Shown: positions 1 to 7,157 of the stretch, piece after piece
How positions within the stretch are numbered: the first letter of the stretch is position 1
Layout of the letters: the number at the start of each line of letters is the position of its first letter
Assembly: GCF_002724055.1 (NCBI RefSeq)
Contig: NZ_BDQY01000008.1
Coordinates: forward strand, 1 to 64,000
Source of the DNA: Tepidibacter mesophilus
GTDB lineage: Bacteria > Bacillota > Clostridia > Peptostreptococcales > Peptostreptococcaceae
Length of the DNA: 64,000 nucleotides
Direction of reading: 5' to 3'
Program-made: the position numbers and the translations under genes
The notes under the pieces: model-generated
What the model saw: only the letters and a program-made list of their open reading frames with translations
Told to the model about the DNA's origin: nothing
Database searches by the model: none

Positions 1-118
1 AACCTCCTTTGTAATGGTTTTGGTCGGCAAACCTAATTCCATTTTACATTGGAGGTTCTATTTTTTTCTACTCATAGCTATAAGCTTTTTTGAACCACGG
101 GTATAACCCGTGGTATTC
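1..118. other. Two stem-loops at the window edge, possibly the end of an IS200/IS605-type element
   Basis: The first 58 bases fold back on themselves: AACCTCC at 1-7 pairs with GGAGGTT at the far end, with further pairing (GTAATGG with CCATTTTAC) inside. About 40 bases on, CCACGGGT and ACCCGTGG form a perfect 8-bp stem with a 3-base loop near 98-116. Such paired structures are typical of IS200/IS605 ends and of the guide RNA that overlaps the right end of tnpB elements. No transposase or tnpB is inside the window, so the assignment is inference; a plain terminator for an upstream gene is an alternative. Confidence 0.3.
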
Positions 119-130
119 CTTATACAACTA

Positions 131-164
131 AAATATAGGGTTTCAATATTAAAACCCTATATTT
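131..164 (-). terminator. Terminator of the beta-propeller-like gene
   Basis: A perfect 13-bp stem (AAATATAGGGTTT with its complement) and an 8-base loop overlap the stop codon of the minus-strand gene; a short T run follows on the minus strand. Confidence 0.7.
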
Positions 165-1417
165 ATTCCTGTATTTAAATTTATTTCATCATTTATTATT
201 CCAGTTCCCTTAACCTTAGTTGCTTCCTCTAACTTAGGTTGTGTAGATGGATTTTTAGGATAAGTAGTTCCATCATACTTCATAACAGCACAAAATGGAT
301 TAATTCCTCCGCCTGATACATACATTATCAAATCATTATATCCATTAGTCTTATTATCACTTACCACTACAGGTGTATTAACCAATGTAAATTGTGAAAC
401 AATCTCATATTCCCCATTAGATTCTTTGAATATAGCTGCACTACATCCTCCGCTTCCACATGTAGCTGATCCTACTACATATACAAATACTTCAGGTACC
501 CCATCAGAATCAAAATCTATTCTGTTATAGTAGTACCTAGTATTATCTGATTCTTTTAGTTTATACAACTTTATGATAGCCTTTTCCAGCTTTTCATCTT
601 TGATATTTTCAGAATATATATATTTTACTTGTGAAAAATCCGATCCACAAACCTTCTTAACTTCATCTTTTTTTTGCGATCCAAATATACCGATAGTTTG
701 AAAAAACGGCGAAAAATTACTACCATTCCACTCAAGAGATGTTTGCACATACCCTATCCCATCTGCATTATATCTTCCAGCGATTCTCTGCTCAGCATAT
801 AAGCCATATACTCCATTTCTGTTAAAATCTATTGGATACAATCCTCCAAGAGGATTTACCCATCCGCTAATGCTCTCTTTCAATGTTCCATCTTCATTAT
901 ATATCTCAGATAAATATTCTTCTCCCTTGTATTCAAGATTTATTATATATCTCTCTTTGTCACTCTCTTCTATAACTTCAGCCTCATAATAATCCATATA
1001 ATTTACTTCATACTCATTATCTTTATTGAATTTTTCAAAATCAAATATCAGCTTGGGTTTGTTCTTTAGAAATGAATATATATAATAAAAAGCATATCCT
1101 CCACTTCCACCAGAATCTATAGCTACAAAGATGTTATTTACTCCGTCATTCGTAAAGTCTCCTAAAAATATAGTCGGATTATATCCGGCATTTTCTTGAA
1201 GTGGAATTATATATTGGCGCCCTGTTTTCCCATCTACTATTTTTATTCGTATATTATCTCTGAATGGGCTTCCATCTCCATAAGGTTTATCTCCTATTAG
1301 ATATACATTATCAACCACTTCATCTCCATTCACATCTCCCTTTTCAAAATCTAGTATATAACTTTTATTGTTGTTTTTTCTCATAGGTTGTGGAAAAAAC
1401 ATAGGATGAAAATACAT
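149..1417 (-). CDS. FG-GAP/VCBS-like repeat protein of unknown function
   Basis: A 422-residue protein with no obvious signal peptide or membrane segment. It contains repeated short motifs rich in Asp and Gly (GDVNGDEVVDN near residue 30, GDFTNDG near 85, DFDSDGVPEV near 310) that resemble the calcium-binding loops of FG-GAP/VCBS beta-propeller proteins. A GSGGY stretch and a GSATCGSGGCSA stretch, the latter with two Cys, stand out. A start 11 codons upstream is possible, but the ATG at 1417 follows a strong AAGGGGGG ribosome site, so I use that. The N-terminus is Phe/Pro/Met rich (MYFHPMFFPQPM), as in some spore-coat-associated clostridial proteins; that link is inference. Function unknown. 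Confidence 0.75.
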   Translation of the reverse strand: MYFHPMFFPQPMRKNNNKSYILDFEKGDVNGDEVVDNVYLIGDKPYGDGSPFRDNIRIKIVDGKTGRQYIIPLQENAGYNPTIFLGDFTNDGVNNIFVAIDSGGSGGYAFYYIYSFLKNKPKLIFDFEKFNKDNEYEVNYMDYYEAEVIEESDKERYIINLEYKGEEYLSEIYNEDGTLKESISGWVNPLGGLYPIDFNRNGVYGLYAEQRIAGRYNADGIGYVQTSLEWNGSNFSPFFQTIGIFGSQKKDEVKKVCGSDFSQVKYIYSENIKDEKLEKAIIKLYKLKESDNTRYYYNRIDFDSDGVPEVFVYVVGSATCGSGGCSAAIFKESNGEYEIVSQFTLVNTPVVVSDNKTNGYNDLIMYVSGGGINPFCAVMKYDGTTYPKNPSTQPKLEEATKVKGTGIINDEINLNTGINIGF

Positions 1418-1515
1418 TATATCCCCCCTTAAATATTTCACTTTATTCATATAATATGCAAAATACTTAATTAGGTTTACATTACCAAGCCTTTTAAATA
1501 ATAAATATAAACTAT

Positions 1516-1560
1516 AAAAAATAGGTTGATGTCAATACAATTGACATCAACCTATTTTTT
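1516..1560. terminator. Bidirectional terminator-like hairpin
   Basis: A near-perfect stem (AATAGGTTGATGTCAA and complement) around a short loop, flanked by A runs on one side and T runs on the other. It can end the minus-strand GNAT/RimK transcript and any plus-strand transcript. Confidence 0.7.
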
Positions 1561-1611
1561 ACACATCAGAAACTATATGATTTTGAATCTATAGATAGCA
1601 TTGCCTGAAGA

Positions 1612-1698
1612 GCTACACTTGCAACTATTTTTAAGCAACGGAGCCCATTAGGGATCGTTGGCGATATGAGTCAGCGCGTAGCGACTAGACGAATTTTT
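1612..1698 (-). repeat. Dispersed repeat family A, copy 1 (partial)
   Basis: Runs from GCTACACTTGCAACTATTT to GACTAGACGAATTTTTTT and matches, in the opposite orientation, the copies at 14617, 21074 and 38773. The far end (homologous to the TTTCCTATAG end of other copies) is not recognisable, so this copy looks truncated. It directly abuts the GNAT stop codon. Confidence 0.8.
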
Positions 1699-2199
1699 TT
1701 ATAAATCTTTTTTCATAAGTATAGTATATTTTAACTCCCTATAATTAGGAGCTTCTTTAAAGCCTCTTTTTTTATGAAATTCTATGGTTTTAGGATACTT
1801 CAAAGACTCTATATATATTTCCGTTTCTCCTATACTTCTAAGAAAATTTTCGCGCAAATCACATATTTTTTGAGCATATCCAGATCCTCTATAATCATGT
1901 CTTATATGTAAGGTCTTTGCAAAATATCGCCCATCTTGTTTAACCACCATACCGCATCCTATTATCTCGTTTTTTTCATTTGTTAAATATACTAAATAAG
2001 ACTTATTTATTAATTCTTTCATCGATTGAGCAGTCTTATTTGTTCCTAATTTTTGTATTTCATCTTTTGAGTAAGTATCAGTGCTGTTTTCATATTTCAT
2101 ATTCGAGTTTACCAACTCAGCTATTTTAAAGCTCAATTCATCTTTATCATCTATCTCAGACAATGAATCTAAATTATTTATTTCATGTATTTTTATCAT
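1699..2199 (-). CDS. GNAT-family N-acetyltransferase
   Basis: A 166-residue cytoplasmic protein with the GNAT fold. The acetyl-CoA binding motif is visible near residues 98-112 (IRHDYRGSGYAQKICD, an R-x-x-G-x-G/A-type loop), preceded by the usual beta strand with an EIIGCGMVV core. The C-terminal Y-x-x-x-x-F-H-K-K-R-G-F segment is typical of the family. The start is supported by a GAGGAG ribosome site. It lies 27 bases downstream of the RimK-like ligase on the same strand, so the two are likely co-transcribed and may act on the same substrate. The substrate (small molecule, or a protein such as a ribosomal N-terminus) cannot be told from sequence. Confidence 0.85.
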   Translation of the reverse strand: MIKIHEINNLDSLSEIDDKDELSFKIAELVNSNMKYENSTDTYSKDEIQKLGTNKTAQSMKELINKSYLVYLTNEKNEIIGCGMVVKQDGRYFAKTLHIRHDYRGSGYAQKICDLRENFLRSIGETEIYIESLKYPKTIEFHKKRGFKEAPNYRELKYTILMKKDL

Positions 2200-2226
2200 A
2201 CGGCTCTCTCCTCGAATAAAATAAAG

Positions 2227-3135
2227 TTAGTTGTATATACCAAATCTTATTTTCAAATACTTAAAAATTTCTTTAGCTACATTTATATCACAGCATGATT
2301 CAATTCCTCTAAACCCAGGTGATGAATTAATTTCACATATTTGATAGTGATCACCATCAAACAATAAATCTACTCCCGCTATCTCAAGCCCCGTAACTTT
2401 ACACGCTTCCGTAGCCAACCATTCTATTTCAGGAGTTAATTCATATTCTTTAACAGTTCCTCCATCAGAAAAATTAGATTTAAACCCTTCAGCTGGAGCT
2501 GTTCTCTCCATACATGCAATAGCACGCCCTCCTACTATTAATACCCTCAAATCTCTTCCATAGCTATCTTTTACAAATTCTTGAATTATTATATTTAATT
2601 TAGAATTAGTTATCTCTATTAATTGCATTAAATCCTTAAAAGAAGATTTTGTATTAGTTAAAAATACACCTTTCCCTTGAGTTCCTGATAATGTTTTTAT
2701 AACAGCTGGAAATCCAATATTTTTTTCTATTAAATCAATATTTATTGGAAACTTAGCCAACATAGTTTTGGGAACAGGGAAATTTTTTTCAGCTAATATC
2801 TGTTGTGTATACAACTTGTCCTTTACTATCTCTATCGGATGAGATGAATTTATACATGGCACACCAAGTCTCTCTAAGTGTCTAATAACAGCTAAAGCAA
2901 AATATGTAGTACCAGCCCCCATCCTAGGTAGCACAAAATCTGGTAGTGTTGTTATCTCTCCATCTACCAATATACTTTTCCTATTTTGACTAGTTACAAA
3001 CAAGTCTATTTGTTCTGGTCTTAAAACGGTAAGTTGAATTCCCTCAACTTCAGCCTCCTCAACAAATCTATTGACTTCATTTCTTTCTGAAACAATTTCT
3101 GTCTCATTTTCACTATAAATAATCCAGCCTTTCAT
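2227..3135 (-). CDS. RimK-family ATP-grasp ligase
   Basis: A 302-residue ATP-grasp enzyme of the RimK/LysX/MptN group, which join an amino acid (often glutamate) to a protein or small-molecule carboxylate using ATP. An N-terminal pre-ATP-grasp domain covers about residues 1-95. The ATP-grasp core follows, with KDKLYTQQIL, VIKTLSGTQGKGV (phosphate-binding loop, near 146-158), the GRDLRVLIVGGRAIA segment and the metal-binding EINSSPGFRGIE end near 270. Length is normal for RimK. The next gene downstream is a GNAT protein and the next upstream gene is rpsD (S4). RimK of E. coli modifies ribosomal protein S6, so a ribosomal target is possible here, but that is inference. Confidence 0.85.
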   Translation of the reverse strand: MKGWIIYSENETEIVSERNEVNRFVEEAEVEGIQLTVLRPEQIDLFVTSQNRKSILVDGEITTLPDFVLPRMGAGTTYFALAVIRHLERLGVPCINSSHPIEIVKDKLYTQQILAEKNFPVPKTMLAKFPINIDLIEKNIGFPAVIKTLSGTQGKGVFLTNTKSSFKDLMQLIEITNSKLNIIIQEFVKDSYGRDLRVLIVGGRAIACMERTAPAEGFKSNFSDGGTVKEYELTPEIEWLATEACKVTGLEIAGVDLLFDGDHYQICEINSSPGFRGIESCCDINVAKEIFKYLKIRFGIYN

Positions 3136-3290
3136 CGATCTTCTCCTCTATACACTAATATAGCAAGCTCAATTTAAATAATCTTTGTTATTCATGCTTA
3201 TTCTTTAAAATACTCGCTATACCTATTATATACAATAAATTAATTTTTATCTATATAATATTTATAACAGTATTATATTTTTCTATTAAA

Positions 3291-3355
3291 AAAATAGATA
3301 TTACAGTTAATATTATTACTTAATATAGTAATTCTTAACCTTAATATCTATTTTT
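3291..3355 (-). terminator. Probable terminator of rpsD
   Basis: A long imperfect stem-loop: AATAGATATTA and its complement at the two ends enclose an inner AT-rich hairpin, with a T run on the minus strand. It lies about 90 bases downstream of rpsD. Confidence 0.55.
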
Positions 3356-3441
3356 ATTCTTATAAGCTACAGATTCAGTTGGATTAAGATACCCAACTAA
3401 ATTGAGCTCGCTTTATATAATTTTATAAATGGTCTAATTAT

Positions 3442-4038
3442 CTAAGCTTTTACTTTAGAATAGAACTCAACAACAAGATGATCACTTACCTCTATAGGTA
3501 TACTCTTTCTATCAGGTAACTTTGTAAGCTTGCCGCTAAAATTGTTATTATCGATTTCTATATAATCTAATTGAGAGGTATTAAATTTATTAAAATTTTC
3601 TACAAACATCTCATTTTTTCTAGACTTTTCTTTAAGAGTTATAACATCCCCCGGAGTTACCTCATAAGAAGGTATGTCCACCCTTTCCCCATTAACTAGT
3701 ATATGTCTGTGGGTTACCATCTGTCTTGCTTGTCTAATAGAAGATGCCATCCCAATCCTATACACTATATTATCAAGTCTACATTCTAGCATTTGAGCTA
3801 ATGCCGTACCTGTTAATTCAGTAGATTTAACGGCTCTCTTAATATATCTTAAAAACTGCTTTTCTAAAACTCCATAATAAGCTTTTAATTTTTGCTTTTC
3901 GTTAAGTTGTAGTCCATAATCAGACATTTTCTTTTTTCTAATATTCTTATCTTGACGATTCATAGCTTTAGGATGGCCATATAAATTAACTCCGAATCTT
4001 CTGCATAGCTTAAATCGTGGTCTTCTATCTTTTGCCAT
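3442..4038 (-). CDS. rpsD: 30S ribosomal protein S4, alternative short form
   Basis: A 198-residue S4, the primary rRNA-binding protein of the small-subunit body and an early assembly protein. The S4 domain ([25 protein letters not shown], then [14 protein letters not shown]) lies near residues 90-130. The N-terminal part is shorter than the B. subtilis protein and lacks the usual YxPGxHG region, starting [16 protein letters not shown]; it has one Cys only, so no zinc finger. It is alone, not in the alpha operon, so it is probably a second S4 paralogue. Start: ATG at 4038 after GGAGGG, five codons inside the longest frame. A Fur/Zur-like box and an attenuator-like hairpin precede it, suggesting metal- or S4-dependent control. 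Confidence 0.93.
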   Translation of the reverse strand: MAKDRRPRFKLCRRFGVNLYGHPKAMNRQDKNIRKKKMSDYGLQLNEKQKLKAYYGVLEKQFLRYIKRAVKSTELTGTALAQMLECRLDNIVYRIGMASSIRQARQMVTHRHILVNGERVDIPSYEVTPGDVITLKEKSRKNEMFVENFNKFNTSQLDYIEIDNNNFSGKLTKLPDRKSIPIEVSDHLVVEFYSKVKA

Positions 4039-4101
4039 AAACTTTCCCTCCATATATTTTAATTATCTTTGCAGCCGCGATAATATTTCGTTTATCTTTC
4101 A

Positions 4102-4144
4102 CAAAAACAGCCTCTCTTAGTGGTGCAGACCAAGAGAGACTGTT
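4102..4144 (-). promoter_or_regulatory. Attenuator-like hairpin in the rpsD leader
   Basis: On the minus strand AACAG-CTCTCTT pairs with AAGAGAG-CTGTT (one mismatch), followed by TTTTTGTG, i.e. an intrinsic-terminator shape about 65 bases before the rpsD start codon. In Firmicutes rpsD is autoregulated through its leader; whether this hairpin is that site is inference. Confidence 0.5.
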
Positions 4145-4215
4145 AGCCCAAGAGTGCAAAACAATGGCATTAATATACAGATAATGTGTATGTATCAATA
4201 ATGTGCAGTGTTATC

Positions 4216-4234
4216 GATATCAATATTCATTATC
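4216..4234 (-). promoter_or_regulatory. Fur/Zur-like operator upstream of rpsD
   Basis: The 19-mer GATAATGAATATTGATATC (minus strand) matches the classical Fur box GATAATGATAATCATTATC at 14 of 19 positions by eye. A second TGATAATAATT-like half lies about 65 bases further upstream. This sits where the rpsD promoter is expected. Confidence 0.45.
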
Positions 4235-4304
4235 AATTAAATTATACCCTACTTGATTTTGATTGTAAATACTTTTTGTGAAAATTATTATCAATTAGAA
4301 TTTT

Positions 4305-4466
4305 GCTACAAAAGAAGTTGAGGCTATTATTGATGAAATGTATAAGCAAATGTAAACTATAGAATTAAATATTCAAAAATCAAATATACTAGTACATGAA
4401 ACAAGTAATTCTTTTGAAGATGTAGTTAAATCATTTAATAGAATTGACGATAGATTTAGATTTTAA
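4305..4466 (+). pseudogene. Degraded gene 3' end of unknown family
   Basis: One frame reads ATKEVEAIIDEMYKQM, a TAA, then TIELNIQKSNILVHETSNS and on to RIDDRFRF and a TAA. The amino-acid composition and charged helical pattern are protein-like on both sides of the internal stop, so this looks like the tail of a decayed coding region. No start, ribosome site or recognisable family. Confidence 0.4.
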
Positions 4467-4483
4467 TCAACGAAATTTCATAT

Positions 4484-4584
4484 AAAAAACTCGTCTAATA
4501 GCTACGCGCTGACTCATGTCGCCAAGCAAGTGTAGTTATTTCATCAATGTTCTCCACAGATTTAAAACGATATACTTCCTATAG
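4484..4584 (+). repeat. Dispersed repeat family A, copy 2 (internally deleted)
   Basis: Begins CTCGTCTAATAGCTACGCG and ends TTCCTATAG, the same end as copy 4. About 35 bases found in other copies (the CGAGTCCTACGGGCTCCGTTG hairpin region) are missing. Confidence 0.75.
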
Positions 4585-4588
4585 AATA

Positions 4589-4626
4589 AAAAATAACGCT
4601 TATTAAATTTAATAAGCGTTATTTTT
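4589..4626 (-). terminator. Terminator of the speD-speE-speB operon
   Basis: AAATAACGCTTATT and its complement form a stem just after the speB stop codon, with T runs on both sides. Confidence 0.85.
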
Positions 4627-4629
4627 ATA

Positions 4630-5481
4630 TTATGATATTATCAATGCCATCTCTCTTAATATCTTACATGCAACCGCATTTGAAACTCCACTCGTATCGT
4701 ACTGTGGTGCAAGTTCTACAATATCAGCTCCAACTATATTTAACGAACTCATAGTTTTTATAGCTTTCATCATTTCATTAAAAGTAATTCCTCCAGGCTC
4801 AGGAGTCCCAGTTCCTGAAAAAATAGATGGATCTAAAATATCTAAATCTATTGTTATATAAACAGGTTTATCTCCTATTTTTTCAACCGCTTCTTCAAGG
4901 CCTTCACAAGAAAATTTAGTCAAATTAGTATGTTTCTTTGCCCATTCAAACTCTGTTTTTTCTCCAGATCTTATGCCGAATTGATATATTTTATTATCAC
5001 CCATGAAATCCCAACATCTTCTTATTACCGATGCATGAGATAATGGTTCTCCTAAATAATCATCTCTAAGATCTGTGTGTGCATCAAAGTGGATTAGGTA
5101 CATATCATTATACTTTTCGTATACTGCTTTTATACTTCCCAATGATACTAAATGCTCTCCTCCTATCATTATAGGAGTTTTATCATCTTTTAATATTTTT
5201 GATGTGAAATTATATATCTCATCTAATACCTTTTGTGTGTTCCCAAATGGGAACTCTAAATCGCCTGCATCAAATGCTTTAACATCTTCTAAATCTTTAT
5301 CTAAATAAGGACTGTATGTTTCAAGTCCATATGATTCGTTTCTCATTACATTACAAGCAAATCTAGTTCCAGGTCTAAATGAAGTAGTCCCATCAAATGG
5401 ACTTCCAAATAAGACTAACTTAGATTCTTCATATTCATTATCGAAACCTAAAAAAGTAGATACATTCTTAAATAGATTCAT
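4630..5481 (-). CDS. speB: Agmatinase
   Basis: Hydrolyses agmatine to putrescine and urea; ureohydrolase (arginase/agmatinase) family, 283 residues. The binuclear Mn site motifs are all present: GGEHLVSLG near 105, DAHTDLRDDYLGEPLSHAS near 130-148 and TIDLDILDPSIFSGTGTPEPGG near 205-225. The start is the ATG at 5481, 10 bases after AAGGAG and inside the end of speE (14-base overlap), which indicates translational coupling; a longer frame of 12 more codons lacks support. Last gene of speD-speE-speB. With speA next door it gives the ADC route from arginine to putrescine. Confidence 0.95.
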   Translation of the reverse strand: MNLFKNVSTFLGFDNEYEESKLVLFGSPFDGTTSFRPGTRFACNVMRNESYGLETYSPYLDKDLEDVKAFDAGDLEFPFGNTQKVLDEIYNFTSKILKDDKTPIMIGGEHLVSLGSIKAVYEKYNDMYLIHFDAHTDLRDDYLGEPLSHASVIRRCWDFMGDNKIYQFGIRSGEKTEFEWAKKHTNLTKFSCEGLEEAVEKIGDKPVYITIDLDILDPSIFSGTGTPEPGGITFNEMMKAIKTMSSLNIVGADIVELAPQYDTSGVSNAVACKILREMALIIS

Positions 5482-6322
5482 CTTCCAGCATCTCCTTAAC
5501 GTATGTTGGAAGAGCAAATGCTCCTATGTGAATATCTGTGTTATAGTATTTAGTCTTTATTCCAAGACTATTCCACTTTTCTTGATCTAAATCTTTTATA
5601 GGATCTAATTGTTTTGATGCAAATCCAAATAACCAATGGCCAGATGGATACGTAGGCATATGATATTGATATGCCTTTGCTATTGGAAATATCTTTTTAA
5701 TCTTTTTATGAGCTCTACTCATTTCTCTTGCATTCTCTGAGTAGTATGGACTTTCATTTTGATTTATTAGTATACCTTTTTCCGTTAAGGCTTTATAGCA
5801 ATTGGTATAAAATTCTGTTGTAAAAAGACCTTCTCCAGGTCCTATCGGGTCTGTAGAATCCACGATTATCAAATCATAAGTATTCTCTTTACCCTCTACA
5901 AACTTAATTCCATCTTCAAAGTACAGGTTGACTCTAGGGTCATCTAATTTACAAGCTGTTATAGGTAAATATTCTTTTGACGCTGTAACTACTAGTTCAT
6001 CTATTTCAACCATATCTATTTTCTCTATACTTTTATATCTTGTAAGTTCTCTTACTGTTCCTCCATCACCAGCTCCTATTACAAGAACATTTTTAATGTC
6101 TAAATTAGTAGCCATGGCAACATGAGTTATCATATCATGATATATAAACTCATCTTTTTCTGTAACCATTACAAGCCCATCTATAGTAAGCAATCTTCCA
6201 AATTCGTGTGTATCAAAAACATCTACTTGCTGAAATTCACTCGCCTCTGAAAAAAGGTGTCTTTTTACTTTTATTGAAAATTTTACGTTATCTGTTTGTT
6301 CTTCCGTATACCATAATTGCAT
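5468..6322 (-). CDS. speE: Spermidine synthase (putrescine aminopropyltransferase)
   Basis: Transfers the aminopropyl group of decarboxylated S-adenosylmethionine to putrescine, giving spermidine and methylthioadenosine. 284 residues, normal length. Visible motifs: the N-terminal beta domain (MQLWYTEEQ, GRLLTIDGLVMVTEKDEFIYHDM near 43-65), the dcSAM-binding VLVIGAGDGGTVREL near 80-92, and the catalytic VDSTDPIGPGEGLFT near 153-167 with its Asp. Promoter-proximal neighbour is speD 30 bases upstream and speB overlaps its 3' end, so all three steps are made from one mRNA. Confidence 0.96.
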   Translation of the reverse strand: MQLWYTEEQTDNVKFSIKVKRHLFSEASEFQQVDVFDTHEFGRLLTIDGLVMVTEKDEFIYHDMITHVAMATNLDIKNVLVIGAGDGGTVRELTRYKSIEKIDMVEIDELVVTASKEYLPITACKLDDPRVNLYFEDGIKFVEGKENTYDLIIVDSTDPIGPGEGLFTTEFYTNCYKALTEKGILINQNESPYYSENAREMSRAHKKIKKIFPIAKAYQYHMPTYPSGHWLFGFASKQLDPIKDLDQEKWNSLGIKTKYYNTDIHIGAFALPTYVKEMLEDESI

Positions 6323-6352
6323 TTTTTGCCTCCTTTATTTATTTCGTATTTT

Positions 6353-6769
6353 TTACTCTGCGTCTGGCTTAAATTTAATCTCTTCAAATTTTTCTTTTGA
6401 ATTATGTCTTATTCTATCTACAAGTCCTCTTGCAACTTCCGATGCTTCACTTTTTTCTGCTTTAAGATTCTTTTCAAGATAATCAAATGCTACCCAAGGA
6501 TTTACAGAATCACCACAAGTAAACAAGTCAACAGAAGCATATCCATACTCTGGCCAAGTGTGTATTGTCAGGTGAGACTCTTGAATTATAACAGCTCCAC
6601 TAACTCCCCATGGATTGAACATATGAAAACAGCTAGTAACTACAGTAGCATTTGCCTCTTTAGCTGCCTCAACCATATACTTCTCAACTAAAGCATGATT
6701 ATTTAAAATTTCCTTATCACAATCATAAAATTCAACCAAAATGTGTCTTCCTAATTGTTCTATTTTCAT
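6353..6769 (-). CDS. speD: S-adenosylmethionine decarboxylase proenzyme
   Basis: Makes decarboxylated AdoMet, the aminopropyl donor for SpeE. 138 residues, the short bacterial/archaeal class 1B form. The self-cleavage site is seen at QESHLTIHTWPEYGYASVD near residues 62-80: cleavage between Glu and Ser generates the pyruvoyl group on the new alpha chain. The conserved His and the Cys of the FTCGDSVNP segment are also present. AAAGGAG ribosome site. First gene of the speDEB operon, with an unusual leader carrying three copies of a 17-bp dyad, which may control the operon. Confidence 0.95.
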   Translation of the reverse strand: MKIEQLGRHILVEFYDCDKEILNNHALVEKYMVEAAKEANATVVTSCFHMFNPWGVSGAVIIQESHLTIHTWPEYGYASVDLFTCGDSVNPWVAFDYLEKNLKAEKSEASEVARGLVDRIRHNSKEKFEEIKFKPDAE

Positions 6770-6822
6770 ATATATCTCTCCTTTTCATGTCAAGTTTAAA
6801 ATCTTTAAAATATATAAATTCC

Positions 6823-6917
6823 GTTTACTATTTGTAAACTCAAAGTTTATTTTTGTTCTAAAGTTTATTATTTGTAAACTTAAAATTGATTTACATTACT
6901 GTTTACTATTTGTAAAC
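6823..6917 (-). promoter_or_regulatory. Three tandem 17-bp dyads in the speD leader
   Basis: GTTTAC-TATTT-GTAAAC at 6823-6839, GTTTATTATTTGTAAAC at 6863-6879 and GTTTAC-TATTT-GTAAAC at 6901-6917, spaced 38-40 bases with partly conserved spacers (TTAAAATTGATTTA). They lie between the likely promoter and the speD start codon, so they may be operators or small RNA hairpins. Confidence 0.65.
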
Positions 6918-6948
6918 TTAAAATTGATTTATAGTAAATACATTATCT

Positions 6949-6976
6949 ACTATACTCTTTTTTTTGAGTTTGTCAA
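6949..6976 (-). promoter_or_regulatory. Predicted sigma-A promoter of speDEB
   Basis: On the minus strand TTGACA (6971-6976) and TATAGT (6949-6954) are separated by 16 bases. This places the start of transcription near 6942, upstream of the three dyads. Confidence 0.55.
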
Positions 6977-7113
6977 TAATTTTTTAAAAACTTTTATAGT
7001 TTTGTAACTCAGAAAAATAATCCAATAAATATTGTGTAAATTAGTTATTTAATATTTTAGCTAATTTTTAATCATCATCCAAAATATAGAAATTTTATAA
7101 CTTATTCATGCAT

Positions 7114-7150
7114 AAAAAAAGAGCCTATATTTAAATATAGTCTCTTTTTT
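7114..7150 (-). terminator. Terminator of speA
   Basis: AAAAAAAGAG and CTATATTT pair with their complements around one mismatch; runs of A and T flank the stem. Lies 8 bases after the speA stop codon. Confidence 0.8.
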
Positions 7151-7157
7151 CTTATAA

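Noticed and set aside
6741-7007. 88-codon plus-strand frame over the speD leader
   Set aside because: It translates the three dyad repeats and AT-rich leader, giving low-complexity Phe/Leu/Ile/Lys protein; no ribosome site.
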